DNA of 64,000 bases from Tubulanus polymorphus (GCF_964204645.1 NC_134029.1:370001-434000); one strand, 5' to 3'; positions 56,501-62,200 are shown, counted from the first letter of the stretch. Translations and numbers: made by a program. Notes: generated by a model from the sequence alone, not told the origin.

Positions 56501-56782
56501 TTCTAATGATGAGTCGTGTGACGGTATTTGTAAATTTTTCATTGTTAATTTTCTGACTGTAAAATCAAATTTTCTTTGAAAAATCTTCACAAATCACTTT
56601 AGAAAGCAGCAGCACTAGATAGATATAAGATGATATGAGAAGAGGGGGTAGGGAGAGGGTAGGGAGAGGGTAGGGAGAGGGGAGGATGAGGGGGGTCAAA
56701 CATTCAATAACTTACAGTTGATAATCATTGAATTTTGTGAAGTAGAACGATTGTTTTTAAATCCACACAAATTAATTCCCAT
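21141..56782 (-). CDS. Mctp: MCTP: multiple C2 and transmembrane domain protein
   Basis: MCTPs are calcium- and lipid-binding proteins anchored in the ER or endosomal membrane by two C-terminal membrane segments; the fly protein acts in presynaptic homeostasis. The long form joins 56716-56782, 53093-53556, 51567-51629, 36230-36338, 34792-35014, 33574-33685, 32660-32710, 31872-31976, 30643-30759, 29291-29470, 28851-28981, 28098-28287, 27314-27510, 26596-26800, 26110-26184, 25904-26023, 24515-24640, 24289-24339, 23127-23177, 22386-22406, 21954-22060, 21763-21872, 21452-21549 and 21141-21206, read right to left. All junctions are GT-AG, phases agree, and the total is about 1,012 aa. C2A (about 208-330), C2B (about 450-575) and C2C (about 612-735) keep the paired loop aspartates, e.g. 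[27 protein letters not shown]. Membrane segments lie at about 795-840 and 922-958. Cassette use is inferred. Confidence 0.93.
21201..21330 (-). repeat. Triplicated acceptor region of MCTP last exon
   Basis: A 38-bp unit (CATCAACTGAAACAATAAAA plus CAATTGCATTGAATTGAT) is repeated three times at 21201, 21239 and 21277. On the minus strand each copy reads TTTTATTGTTTCAG|TTGATG, so three equivalent 3' splice sites precede the last exon. Confidence 0.85.
21452..21549 (-). CDS. Mctp: MCTP exon, post-membrane conserved block
   Basis: Encodes [20 protein letters not shown] then [12 protein letters not shown], with donor CTG|GTACGT. Nearly identical in form to vertebrate MCTPs. Confidence 0.97.
21763..21872 (-). 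CDS. Mctp: MCTP exon, second membrane segment
   Basis: Encodes [20 protein letters not shown] then [17 protein letters not shown]. Membrane-spanning and strongly family-like (NTFNWTVP, P-x-RYI-x-L-x-WG). Confidence 0.97.
21954..22060 (-). CDS. Mctp: MCTP exon, amphipathic helix before TM2
   Basis: Encodes [20 protein letters not shown] and [12 protein letters not shown], ending in a split Asn codon. It matches the EKKGxxxxIxxxQ...FGERIKN block of the family. Confidence 0.96.
22386..22406 (-). CDS. Mctp: MCTP microexon, 21 nt
   Basis: AAACCTAAAGCTGCTAAAGA plus A between AATAG and GTAAGT encodes KPKAAKE, phase 0 at both ends. It would insert seven residues between DPK and DEKKG. The consensus donor supports it; the pyrimidine tract is poor. 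Confidence 0.5.
22407..23126. other. MCTP intron with small elements
   Basis: Non-coding. It contains a poly-G tract near 22770, a pogo/Tigger-like element at 22887-22999 and a (GATT)n microsatellite at about 23075-23110. Confidence 0.7.
22887..22999. mobile_element. pogo/Tigger-like MITE, 113 bp
   Basis: Terminal inverted repeats CAGTGGAACCTCGTTACAAC and ATAACAAGGTTCCACTG, the form typical of pogo/Tigger DNA transposons. TA follows the right end; the left flank is AA, so the TA duplication is imperfect. No coding capacity. Confidence 0.7.
23127..23177 (-). CDS. Mctp: MCTP exon, acidic loop
   Basis: 17 codons, [17 protein letters not shown]. It matches the acidic run (DEEDEDD-type) between the membrane segments of vertebrate MCTPs. 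Phase 0. Confidence 0.88.
23178..24288. other. MCTP intron, no gene seen
   Basis: Non-coding, with a short CAG-rich stretch near 23910-23930. I see nothing else supportable. Confidence 0.6.
24289..24339 (-). CDS. Mctp: MCTP cassette exon, 17 codons, basic
   Basis: A 51-nt phase-0 segment between TCAAAAG and GTAAAA, encoding [17 protein letters not shown]. It lies in the loop between the membrane segments, where vertebrate MCTPs vary in length. A second donor (CGCA|GTAAGG) overlaps but would shift the frame. Likely alternative. Confidence 0.5.
24515..24640 (-). CDS. Mctp: MCTP exon, first membrane segment
   Basis: Encodes [20 protein letters not shown] plus [12 protein letters not shown], then [11 protein letters not shown] long hydrophobic stretch with the conserved W-x-FELYM-x-PL signature. 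Phase 0. Confidence 0.96.
24668..25605 (+). repeat. G-rich minisatellite in MCTP intron
   Basis: About 940 bp of GGGAGGGATAGAGGTA-type 12- and 16-bp units with variants (AGCGG, GGATGG). The plus strand has very many G3 runs at short spacing. The long minus-strand Pro/Leu/Ser/Tyr open frames (LYPSLPLS repeats) are by-products of the repeat. A longer-range repetition is visible: the block around 24990-25090 recurs at about 25260-25350. Confidence 0.93.
25640..25903. other. MCTP intron remainder
   Basis: AT-rich intronic sequence between the G-rich array and the exon at 25904. No features seen. Confidence 0.5.
25904..26023 (-). CDS. Mctp: MCTP exon, pre-transmembrane helix
   Basis: Encodes [20 protein letters not shown] and [16 protein letters not shown], leading directly into the first membrane segment. 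It matches the CFxWxSxxRS motif of the family. The G-rich minisatellite (about 24670-25600) lies in the intron downstream on the transcript. Confidence 0.95.
26110..26184 (-). CDS. Mctp: MCTP exon, juxtamembrane 25 codons
   Basis: Encodes [20 protein letters not shown] followed by QFKIA. It matches the RT(L/F)xPxExK(Y/F) segment between C2C and the membrane region. Phase 0 at both ends. Confidence 0.93.
26596..26800 (-). CDS. Mctp: MCTP exon, C2C second half
   Basis: Encodes [20 protein letters not shown], then [10 protein letters not shown] and [15 protein letters not shown]. This is the most conserved block of the family. The aspartate that follows DEDRDR in vertebrate MCTPs (in ADFLG) is Glu here (FEFLG). 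Confidence 0.96.
26801..27313. other. MCTP intron with a diverged repeat
   Basis: Non-coding. A block of about 75 bp (TACAAATTACAACTCAAAAA / AATACAAATTGAGACTCGAA with GACTTCAGTAATGTGAA) occurs twice at about 27015-27090 and 27105-27170, with a relative near 29095-29240. A (GAGT)n microsatellite lies at about 27210-27248. Confidence 0.6.
27314..27510 (-). CDS. Mctp: MCTP exon, C2C first half
   Basis: Encodes [20 protein letters not shown] and [20 protein letters not shown], ending WGKIFTF with a split Phe codon (TT|C). The KSDPFC motif is diagnostic of MCTP C2C. Confidence 0.95.
27601..27886 (-). mobile_element. tRNA-derived SINE
   Basis: On the minus strand it starts GGAGCAGTGTGGCTTAGTGG, with A-box-like TGGCTTAGTGG and B-box GTTCGAACCCC in a tRNA-like head of about 70 nt. 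A body containing TAGGCAAGGCATTAATTCAC follows, then a tail ending GGCGCTTTATAGGCACTAAT and an (ATT)n tract. This is the standard layout of a tRNA-derived SINE. It lies in the MCTP intron in the same orientation as the gene. Confidence 0.85.
28098..28287 (-). CDS. Mctp: MCTP exon, end of C2B
   Basis: Starts after the split Arg codon with [20 protein letters not shown], then [14 protein letters not shown] (last strand) and the linker to C2C ending REEIVRKY. It matches the LVLLVTLT-type strand of other MCTPs. Confidence 0.95.
28288..28850. other. MCTP intron, no feature seen
   Basis: AT-rich intronic sequence without recognisable genes or repeats. Confidence 0.5.
28851..28981 (-). CDS. Mctp: MCTP exon, C2B core
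   Basis: Encodes [19 protein letters not shown], then [19 protein letters not shown] with the loop-3 aspartates. It ends in a split Arg codon (AG|G). Confidence 0.95.
29291..29470 (-). CDS. Mctp: MCTP exon, start of C2B
   Basis: Encodes [20 protein letters not shown] and then C2B strand 1 and loop 1 ([29 protein letters not shown]). 60 codons, phase 0 at both ends. The donor AAAG|GTTTGT is weaker than most in this gene. Confidence 0.92.
29471..30642. other. MCTP intron
   Basis: Non-coding. It contains three short direct repeats of CAGTTCCACAGTTACTGGATC type (about 29535-29605), an (AT)n tract near 29920 and a CA tract near 30155. A plus-strand open frame at 29877-30080 has no protein-like features. 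Confidence 0.5.
30643..30759 (-). CDS. Mctp: MCTP linker exon, 39 codons, highly charged
   Basis: Phase 0 at both ends, from [17 protein letters not shown] through a charged run ([15 protein letters not shown]) to VVLKQ. It is preceded by ATCATTAG (weak pyrimidine tract) and followed by GTTTTT. Probably an alternatively used linker exon. Confidence 0.55.
31872..31976 (-). CDS. Mctp: MCTP linker exon, 35 codons
   Basis: The acceptor TTTAATTTTCAG is good. It encodes [20 protein letters not shown] through to AEQQWNH and the donor is CAT|GTAATT. Phase 0 at both ends, in the C2A-C2B linker. Confidence 0.7.
32220..32480. repeat. Minisatellite, about 24-bp units
   Basis: About ten units of CCCAGGGATACCCGTAGGAGTAC type with intervening ACCCCGGGACAC. 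Open frames on both strands result from the repetition. Confidence 0.9.
32578..32645. repeat. Short tandem repeat
   Basis: About three units of GACTGATCAGCCGATTGACTGATA type just downstream (on the minus strand) of the cassette exon at 32660-32710. Confidence 0.8.
32660..32710 (-). CDS. Mctp: MCTP linker cassette exon, 17 codons
   Basis: A 51-nt phase-0 segment between TACGTAG and GTTAGT, encoding [17 protein letters not shown]. It lies in the variable C2A-C2B linker. Splice sites are only fair, so it may be alternative or spurious. Confidence 0.5.
32711..33573. other. MCTP intron, no gene seen
   Basis: Intronic sequence without recognisable repeats or exons. Confidence 0.5.
33574..33685 (-). 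CDS. Mctp: MCTP exon, end of C2A
   Basis: Begins [20 protein letters not shown] and supplies the last C2A strand ([10 protein letters not shown]), ending QDEKEQ at GTAATA in phase 0. It matches the GIILLSV-type strand of other MCTPs. Confidence 0.9.
33801..34605 (+). repeat. 69-bp array with hammerhead-like core
   Basis: Twelve starts at an exact 69-bp period (33801, 33870, ... 34560). Each inner unit contains TATTC-CTGAAGA-T-GACTAT...ATAGTC-GAAA-CGTT-GAATA. This fits a hammerhead fold: stem I TATTC/GAATA (5 bp), core CTGAAGA, stem II GACTAT/ATAGTC, GAAA, a palindromic ACGT for stem III, and a GTT cleavage triplet. One extra T separates the core from stem II. Some units have AAAGTC or ATAGTT in stem II. 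The first and last units have core changes. The array is on the strand opposite to MCTP. Confidence 0.9.
33870..34559 (+). ncRNA. Candidate dimeric type-I hammerhead motifs (10 tandem)
   Basis: The ten inner units keep CTGAAGA, stem II pairing, GAAACGTT and the stem I complement. A single copy would have a stem III of only two base pairs without a loop, so activity would need two copies pairing through ACGT, as described for dimeric hammerheads with short stem III in Penelope-like elements, newt satellites and animal retrozymes. The extra T after the core and the suboptimal GTT triplet are reasons for doubt. Self-cleavage and transcription are unproven. Confidence 0.4.
34792..35014 (-). CDS. 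Mctp: MCTP exon, C2A core
   Basis: Encodes [36 protein letters not shown] and ends PSDLPLN(T). It holds the aspartates of calcium loops 1 and 3 of C2A. The next intron contains the 69-bp hammerhead-like array. Confidence 0.95.
35220..35235. repeat. Poly-T/poly-G tract
   Basis: A run of T followed directly by about 12 G in an MCTP intron. Prone to length change. Confidence 0.9.
35390..35705 (+). repeat. Repeat with CCAATCAGA and TTAGGG motifs
   Basis: About six units of 45-60 bp, each with TTTGTTTACATCAG or a variant, CAGCTCCAGCCAATCAGAAG and usually GCTAGGGTTAGGGTTAGGGC. It thus combines a CCAAT-box consensus with short telomere-like runs. Confidence 0.85.
35706..36229. other. MCTP intron, no gene seen
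   Basis: Intronic sequence without recognisable features. Confidence 0.5.
36230..36338 (-). CDS. Mctp: MCTP exon, start of C2A
   Basis: Begins [20 protein letters not shown] and leads into the first C2A strand and calcium loop 1 ([14 protein letters not shown]). It is the common acceptor exon for the long form and both short forms (phase 0 at the start). The donor GTGTG|GTAAGA splits a Gly codon. Confidence 0.92.
36521..39532. repeat. 43-bp minisatellite, about 70 copies
   Basis: Units of GAGAGTAAAGAACAGGGTTG followed by GTTCTACTAGGACCAGAATCT plus CT, nearly identical, with few alternative bases (ACCAG/ACCGG, CTGAG/CTAAG, TAGGACC/TAGAACC). Variant patterns recur at a spacing of 688 bp (16 units). 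It fills most of the intron between the first C2A exon and the alternative first exon at 40145-40315. Confidence 0.97.
39540..40144. other. MCTP intron, no gene seen
   Basis: Intronic sequence between the 43-bp array and the alternative first exon. The minus open frame at 39809-39991 has no support. Confidence 0.5.
40145..40315 (-). CDS. Mctp: Alternative MCTP first exon (57 aa)
   Basis: ATG at 40315 opens [20 protein letters not shown] and continues through an acidic run ([18 protein letters not shown]) to NEEEDW, with donor TGG|GTATAT in phase 0. It joins in frame to 36230-36338. A second possible donor, CACAG|GTGTTT, would be out of phase with that exon. A separate promoter just upstream is implied. 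The predicted form is about 870 aa, against about 1,012 aa for the long form. Confidence 0.7.
40316..42400. other. Region upstream of alternative MCTP exon
   Basis: Probably holds the 5'UTR and promoter of the 40145-40315 start, but I see no convincing TATA box or initiator. It contains CT-rich low-complexity sequence (about 41458-41572) and short direct repeats such as AGAGAGGACTATAACTCC near 41175-41230. Confidence 0.4.
42418..42780 (+). repeat. 60-bp hairpin repeat, six copies
   Basis: Six units of exactly 60 bp. Each starts GACTTGAGCGGAGTCTACTG and ends CTCAAGTCAAAAGATC, so GACTTGAG and CTCAAGTC form a perfect 8-bp stem around about 36 nt. As 60 is a multiple of three, a frame of 134 codons (20-residue repeat) stays open at 42404-42808. 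I regard this as non-coding. Copies differ by one or two bases. Confidence 0.93.
42781..47499. other. MCTP intron region, mostly non-coding
   Basis: No supportable gene. Contents: three TGTCTCACACAGAG units near 42860-42905; GA-rich tract (about 43597-43705); Thr/Pro-type repeats of TCACCTCACTACCCGGATAC near 44640-44740; poly-G near 44883; diverged TGACCACTGACT repeats at about 45005-45240; CT-rich tract (about 45329-45455); AGAGTGAGAG repeats near 46350-46390; and the CCAAT array at 46690-46890. Confidence 0.6.
46690..46890. repeat. 30-bp repeat with CCAATCAGC motif
   Basis: Seven units of GCCTGTTGACCAATCAGCAT plus TGATATCTGA, the last shortened or altered. Each carries CCAATCAGC, the NF-Y (CCAAT box) consensus. 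The array lies about 600 bp downstream (on the minus strand) of the alternative first exon at 47500-47559. Confidence 0.92.
47500..47559 (-). CDS. Mctp: Alternative MCTP first exon (20 aa)
   Basis: ATG at 47559 (A at -3) opens [20 protein letters not shown] and ends at CAG|GTAAAA in phase 0, matching the start of 36230-36338. An in-frame TAG upstream (about 47616) supports a first exon. The peptide is acidic and resembles the acidic start of the other short form at 40145-40315. This form would lack the N-terminal basic region. Expression is inferred. Confidence 0.6.
47617..48440. other. Upstream of alternative MCTP exon; CAG/CTG repeats
   Basis: Short CAG/CTG trinucleotide tracts at about 47878-47915, 48127-48150 and 48210-48240. 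The minus open frame 48073-48255 (poly-Gln then Arg) arises from these. A (GATT)n tract lies near 48382-48402. Confidence 0.6.
48440..48590. repeat. CT-rich low-complexity tract
   Basis: CTCTCTTTCCCTCTC-type sequence. The Ser/Leu-rich plus-strand frame here is a by-product. Confidence 0.9.
49170..49445. repeat. C-rich repeat, about 40-50-bp units
   Basis: Six units of CCCACTAATAATCCATACTG followed by TATCACCCTACCCATCCCCC. Confidence 0.92.
49830..50655. repeat. 34-bp minisatellite, about 24 copies
   Basis: Units of CCACGAGGAATCCTAGTTAG plus AATCATCAGCTATA, with occasional variants (CTAGCTAG, CCAAGAGG, CTACGATG). Confidence 0.96.
50860..50935. repeat. CAG/CTA trinucleotide tract
   Basis: Interrupted AGCAGC / AGCTAC units. 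Confidence 0.85.
50936..51566. other. MCTP intron, no gene seen
   Basis: Intronic sequence. The minus open frame 50924-51160 has no recognisable protein features. Confidence 0.5.
51567..51629 (-). CDS. Mctp: MCTP exon, 21-codon basic segment (possible cassette)
   Basis: A 63-nt phase-0 exon between ATTTACAG and GTAAAA. It encodes [20 protein letters not shown] plus E and fits in phase between 53093-53556 and 36230-36338. Basic, with no known motif. Since it can be skipped without a frameshift, it may be alternative. Confidence 0.65.
51630..52860. other. MCTP intron with tRNA-like fragment
   Basis: Mostly non-coding. It includes the tRNA-like sequence at 52072-52146 and three CTAGGGTTAGGGTTA runs just after it. 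The plus-strand frames 52220-52462 and 52416-52622 have no family signal. Confidence 0.55.
52072..52146 (+). tRNA. tRNA-like pseudogene or SINE head
   Basis: GAGCTCAGTGGTCTAGAGGT, then TAGGAC, resembles the D-arm/A-box part of tRNA-Glu/Asp genes, and CCCCGGTTCAAATCCC holds a perfect B box (GGTTCAAATCC). The T-stem and acceptor stem do not pair properly, so it is not a functional tRNA. It is most likely a SINE head or a tRNA pseudogene. Confidence 0.5.
52890..53085. repeat. G-rich repeat beside MCTP exon
   Basis: About five units of GGTGTTTGATACCCGGGGAT followed by GAGGGGTGACAG, ending a few bases from the donor of the exon at 53093. Confidence 0.9.
53093..53556 (-). CDS. Mctp: MCTP N-terminal basic/Ser-rich exon
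   Basis: A 464-nt exon between TTTTTTCAG and GTAAGT, open throughout in the MCTP frame. It begins [17 protein letters not shown], passes a Lys/Arg-rich stretch ([20 protein letters not shown]) and [12 protein letters not shown], and ends [10 protein letters not shown]. Low-complexity, basic then acidic sequence is typical of the poorly conserved N-terminus of MCTPs. The basic cluster may bind acidic lipids (inference). Codon use and CpG content are clearly coding-like against the flanks. Confidence 0.85.
53557..54200. other. MCTP intron, no gene seen
   Basis: The plus-strand open frame 53658-53978 (106 aa) has no recognised domain. It lies antisense within the intron and I do not call it. 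Confidence 0.45.
54236..54660. repeat. 54-bp minisatellite, eight copies
   Basis: Units of CGTTTGGGGAATGTTTTTAG, TTTAGAAAATGCGACTTCAG and AACAAACTTCTATT. 54 is a multiple of three, so both strands have open frames ([18 protein letters not shown] on plus; [18 protein letters not shown] on minus). One copy carries a TAG-creating change on the plus strand (TAGTAAAT...CTTGAGAAC). Confidence 0.94.
55268..55283 (-). CDS. Possible extra MCTP start (very short)
   Basis: On the minus strand, ATGACTAAGG|GTAAAT would encode M-T-K plus one base and join in phase with the exon at 53556. It has A at -3 and sits in a CpG-richer stretch (about 55290-55420). It is too short to be sure of and may be chance. 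Coordinates are approximate. Confidence 0.15.
55765..56020. repeat. 31-bp minisatellite, eight copies
   Basis: Units of CAGATTCAAGTGATTCCCGG plus TGCAACTGAAT, with TTTGAG and GATGC variants. Confidence 0.93.
56716..56782 (-). CDS. Mctp: MCTP first coding exon, long form
   Basis: ATG at 56782 in strong context (GAAATGG). It encodes 22 residues beginning [14 protein letters not shown], then one base that completes a Ser codon with the next exon (T|CT). Gly2 with a small residue at position 6 fits the N-myristoylation pattern, and Cys6 could be palmitoylated. The donor is AACT|GTAAGT. Assignment to MCTP rests on the matching phase and on position. Confidence 0.7.
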
Positions 56783-59000
56783 TTCACTGAATAAAATAAC
56801 AGTTTACGCACAATGATGGATACGAGATGGACGTGGACCGGCAGCATCACGACGACGAGAGGAGCAGGAGGAGGAACACGCAGATCTGATCACCGTGGAA
56901 ACAAACATCTTCATCTCAGGTATATCCAGCATCCATCGAACTAATACTGACCATCAATTCCTGAACATCATCAACTTTTATAAACATTGAACAACGCTAT
57001 CACTGAACTGAATGACTGAACCGTAGAATAGTTTTACTACAACTCAAACATCAATGAGCGAGTGAATATTTCAAATCATTCGAACACAAACAATTCACTG
57101 GTTAACTCTCACTCCATGAGTTCAATACCATCGAGTCTACAAACAATTCACTGGTTAACTCTCACTCCATGAGTTCAATACCATCGAGTCTACAAACAAT
57201 TCACTGGTTAACTCTCACTCCATGAGTTCAATACCATCGAGTCTACAAACAATTCACTGGTTAACTCTCACTCCATGAGTTCAATACCATCCAGTCTTCA
57301 ATCACTCGCGGTACAAATACATATCAGATTTTTCATCCACAATTCTCTACGTCGAAACCGATAAATTCCCAGCTGATGATGAACAGTCACGAGGATATCA
57401 ATGATAAATAGATGACACACAGGACGGCAGACTGATGGACCAGCCGGGATGAGAGAACTGATGGACCAGCCGGGATGAGAGAACTGATAGACCAGCCGGG
57501 ATGAGAGAACTGATCAGGTATTGAGAGACACCTACTGATTGAACTGTATCTCTGACTATCAGTTATATCAATTATATATTATTGCTACCGTTTGAAATTA
57601 ACGCTGAGAATAATTCAACCCTAGAGAAATCAACATGAATTTATAAACACCACCGATCAGTGTCAATAGATACTGCAGTGGCGGCGGCCCTTTACACGGT
57701 TCATATCTGTTACCAGTACTGGGTTCACTATACCCTGTCAAACGGTTCAATGTGACACAAACTGCCCAGCTATCCTCTCCTCTCTCTCCCACACGCCTGA
57801 TAACGACAAAATCAGATCCGGAACATTCAGCAAGTCTTTTGTCATTGAATCAGTGCACCAATCAAATCAATCAATTTATCGTACATCCGTGAAGAACATC
57901 GTCTCCAGGTACAGCATACACATAACCCCTTCCTCACAACAGCAGCAGCAAACTACACCCCCCCCCCCCCAGCAGCAGCAGCAGCAGTATCTCCTCAGGG
58001 TACACTAGGGGGTGTTGAGAGCAGGGGAGAGCGAGGGGAGGGGGAGTTTAGAGCAGGGGAGAGTCAGATAGGTGACAGAGAGGGAGAGATAGAGGCTTGA
58101 GTACAGAACTAACAAATATTAATCAACAGAAATATTTCATATTTGAAGGTAAAACTGATGAAGCAAGCTGTGCATAGAGGAAAGGAGACAGGAGAGGACT
58201 GGGTTATTAGAGAAATGTCAACATCACTCACAGTCATCAGTATTCAACAACTCGTTATATAATCATCCTGCAACCTCCTCAAAACAACCTCATCTCCTGC
58301 ATACCTCTCTCGCTGTCTCTGTCTCATCAGTCTAGAAACGCCTGCCGATCAGGTATTCAAGCGATGCTAGACTCGCTGTTCAGGTGTTTGTATAGTATTA
58401 GAACTAATGGATGAGACCGAATCTAATGACAAACACTTCACTGTTTTTATCATTAAACCTAGCAATAAAATCATAGTTTATGAGGAGACAGAGAGGGAGA
58501 GAGAGAAGGGGGAGAGAGAGGGAGAGAGAGGAGGGGGAGAGAGAGAGAGAGGGGGGAGAGGAAGAGAGGAGGGGGAGAGAGGAGGGAGAGCGTGTTGAGA
58601 GTGAGAAACTACCGTTAAAATTACTAAATAGCTACCTGTCATCGGAAAGTGTAAATGTAGCAATGTCAATATAGTCCATTAGCAATTTAGTCACTTTCCT
58701 TTAGAGAATTTTAATATCTGAATATATCAATAATCACTCTTCCCTACAATGAGCACTTAGCTGACAAATTCAGAGAATATGTGAAATAATGTGTACATTG
58801 TCCACAAGGTCTAGAAATATGTGAAATAACATGTTTCAGTAACCCAGGTCTAGAAATATGCAGTTTGTTTAAATATATCCTCGATATAATAACGTGATTG
58901 TGATTAATAATTTGATATTTTAAATGAAAAAGCGTTTAAATAAAGTTAAATATTATAATGTTTCTTTAGATAGCATCAATGTAACTGAAACAATGATGTA
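56783..59000. other. Upstream region of MCTP long form
   Basis: Likely 5'UTR/promoter and intergenic DNA. It holds a 53-bp repeat of four copies (about 57080-57296, ACAAACAATTCACTGGTTAA type), a 26-bp repeat of three copies (about 57432-57515), a poly-C/CAG tract near 57955-57990 and a GA-rich tract (about 58480-58600). I see no convincing gene. Confidence 0.5.
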
Positions 59001-59012
59001 AAGCAGCATACC

Positions 59013-59230
59013 AGTCTGATCGGAGAGATCCATCAGCTGTCATAGTCTGGACGGGGAGATCCATCAGCTGTCATAGTTTGGACAGAGAGATCCATCAGCT
59101 GTCATAGTCTGGACGGGGAGATCCATCAGCTGTCATAGTCTGGACGGGGAGATCCATCAGCTGTCATAGTTTGGATGGAGAGATCCATCAGCTGTCATAG
59201 TCTGGACGGGGAGATCCATCAGCCGTCACA
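59013..59230. repeat. 31-bp minisatellite, seven copies
   Basis: Units of TCTGGACGGGGAGATCCATC plus AGCTGTCATAG. Confidence 0.95.
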
Positions 59231-59287
59231 AACTACAAACTCTAACCCCGTGTCCTATAGATCAGTTCCTGGATCAACCCCGGGTCA

Positions 59288-62200
59288 CCATAACTACTGA
59301 CAGTCTCCTCGTATCTGAACCTGGGAGCTGGTTATCAGTCTAGCCTCATCGGACCCACCAGTAACTACTGACAGTCTCCTCGTATCGGAACCTGGGTGCT
59401 GGTTATCAGTCTAGCCTCATCGGACCCACCAGTAACTACTGACAGTCTCCTCGTATCTGAACCTGAGAGCTGGTTATCAGTCTAGCCTCATCGGACCCAC
59501 CAGTAACTACTGACAGTCTCCTCGTATCAGAACCTGGGAGCTGGTTATCAGTCTAGCCTCATCGGACCCACCAGTAACTACTGACAGTCTCCTCGTATCT
59601 GAACCTGGGAGCTGTTTATCAGTCTAGCCTCATCGGACCCACCAGTAACTACTGACAGTCTCCTTGTATCGGAACATGGGAGCTGGTTATCAGTCTAGCC
59701 TCATCGGACCCACCAGTAACTACTGACAGTCTCCTCGTATCTGAACCTGGGAGCTGGTTATCAGTCTAGCCTCATCGGACCCACCAGTAACTACTGACAG
59801 TCTCCTCGTATCTGAACCTGGGAGCTGGTTATCAGTCTAGCCTCATCGGACCCACCAGTAACTACTGACAGTCTCCTCGTATCTGAACCTGAGAGCTGGT
59901 TATCAGTCTAGCCTCATCGGACCCACCAGTAACTACTGACAGTCTCCTCGTATCTGAACCTGGGAGCTGGTTATCAGTCTAGCCTCATCGGACCCACCAG
60001 TAACTACTGACAGTCTCCTCGTATCTGAACCTGGGAGCTGGTTATCAGTCTAGCCTCATCGGACCCACCAGTAACTACTGACAGTCTCCTCGTATCTGAA
60101 CCTGAGAGCTGGTTATCAGTCTAGCCTCATCGGACCCACCAGTAACTACTGACAGTCTCCTCGTATCTGAACCTGGGAGCTGGTTATCAGTCTAGCCTCA
60201 TCGGACCCACCAGTAACTACTGACAGTCTCCTTGTATCGGAACCTGGGAGCTGGTTATCAGTCTAGCCTCATCGGACCCACCAGTAACTACTGACAGTCT
60301 CCTCGTATCGGAACCTGGGAGCTGGTTATCAGTCTAGCCTCATCGGACCCACCAGTAACTACTGACAGTCTCCTTGTATCGGAACCTGGGAGCTGGTTAT
60401 CAGTCTAGCCTCATCGGACCCACCAGTAACTACTGACAGTCTCCTCGTATCGGAACCTGGGAGCTGGTTATCAGTCTAGCCTCATCGGACCCACCAGTAA
60501 CTACTGACAGTCTCCTCGTATCGGAACCTGGGAGCTGGTTATCAGTCTAGCCTCATCGGACCCACCAGTAACTACTGACAGTCTCCTCGTATCTGAACCT
60601 GGGAGCTGGTTATCAGTCTAGCCTCATCGGACCCACCAGTAACTACTGACAGTCTCCTCGTATCGGAACCTGGGAGCTGGTTATCAGTCTAGCCTCATCG
60701 GACCCACCAGTAACTACTGACAGTCTCCTCGTATCGGAAACTGTGAGCTGGTTATCAGTCTAGCCTCATCGGACCCACCAGTAACTACTGACAGTCTCCT
60801 CGTATCGGAACCTGAGAGCTGGTTATCAGTCTAGCCTCATCGGACCCACCAGTAACTACTGACAGTCTCCTCGTATCGGAACCTGGGAGCTGGTTATCAG
60901 TCTAGCCTCATCGGACCCACCAGTAACTACTGACAGTCTCCTTGTATCGGAACCTGGGAGCTGGTTATCAGTCTAGCCTCATCGGACCCACCAGTAACTA
61001 CTGACAGTCTCCTCGTATCGGAACCTGGGTGCTGGTTATCAGTCTAGCCTCATCGGACCCACCAGTAACTACTGACAGTCTCCTCGTATCTGAACCTGGG
61101 AGCTGGTTATCAGTCTAGCCTCATCGGACCCACCAGTAACTACTGACAGTCTCCTCGTATCTGAACCTGGGAGCTGGTTATCAGTCTAGCCTCATCGGAC
61201 CCACCAGTAACTACTGACAGTCTCCTCGTATCTGAACCTGGGAGCTGGTTATCAGTCTAGCCTCATCGGACCCACCAGTAACTACTGACAGTCTCCTCGT
61301 ATCGGAACCTGGGAGCTGGTTATCAGTCTAGCCTCATCGGACCCACCAGTAACTACTGACAGTCTCCTCGTATCGGAACCTGAGAGCTGGTTATCAGTCT
61401 AGCCTCATCGGACCCACCAGTAACTACTGACAGTCTCCTTGTATCGGAACCTGGGAGCTGGTTATCAGTCTAGCCTCATCGGACCCACCAGTAACTACTG
61501 ACAGTCTCCTCGTATCGGAACCTGAGAGCTGGTTATCAGTCTAGCCTCATCGGACCCACCAGTAACTACTGACAGTCTCCTCGTATCTGAACCTGGGAGC
61601 TGGTTATCAGTCTAGCCTCATCGGACCCACCAGTAACTACTGACAGTCTCCTTGTATCGGAACCTGGGAGCTGGTTATCAGTCTAGCCTCATCGGACCCA
61701 CCAGTAACTACTGACAGTCTCCTTGTATCTGAACCTGGGAGCTGGTTATCAGTCTAGCCTCATCGGACCCACCAGTAACTACTGACAGTCTCCTCGTATC
61801 TGAACCTGGGAGCTGGTTATCAGTCTAGCCTCATCGGACCCACCAGTAACTACTGACAGTCTCCTTGTATCGGAACCTGAGAGCTGGTTATCAGTCTAGC
61901 CTCATCGGACCCACCAGTAACTACTGACAGTCTCCTCGTATCTGAACCTGGGAGCTGGTTATCAGTCTAGCCTCATCGGACCCACCAGTAACTACTGACA
62001 GTCTCCTTGTATCGGAACCTGAGAGCTGGTTATCAGTCTAGCCTCATCGGACCCACCAGTAACTACTGACAGTCTCCTTGTATCGGAACCTGAGAGCTGT
62101 TTATCAGTCTAGCCTCATCGGACCCACCAGTAACTACTGACAGTCTCCTTGTATCGGAACCTGAGAGCTGGTTATCAGTCTAGCCTCATCGGACCCACCA

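Larger units (their letters stand above)
54661..56715. other. MCTP first long intron
   Basis: AT-rich non-coding. It contains a poly-C tract near 54953 and a 31-bp minisatellite at about 55765-56020 (GATTCAAGTGATTCCCGGTG plus CAACTGAATCA, eight copies). A G-rich tandem (GGGAGAGGGTAG) lies near 56645-56690, just downstream of the first-exon donor. The minus frame 56136-56432 has no support. Confidence 0.55.
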
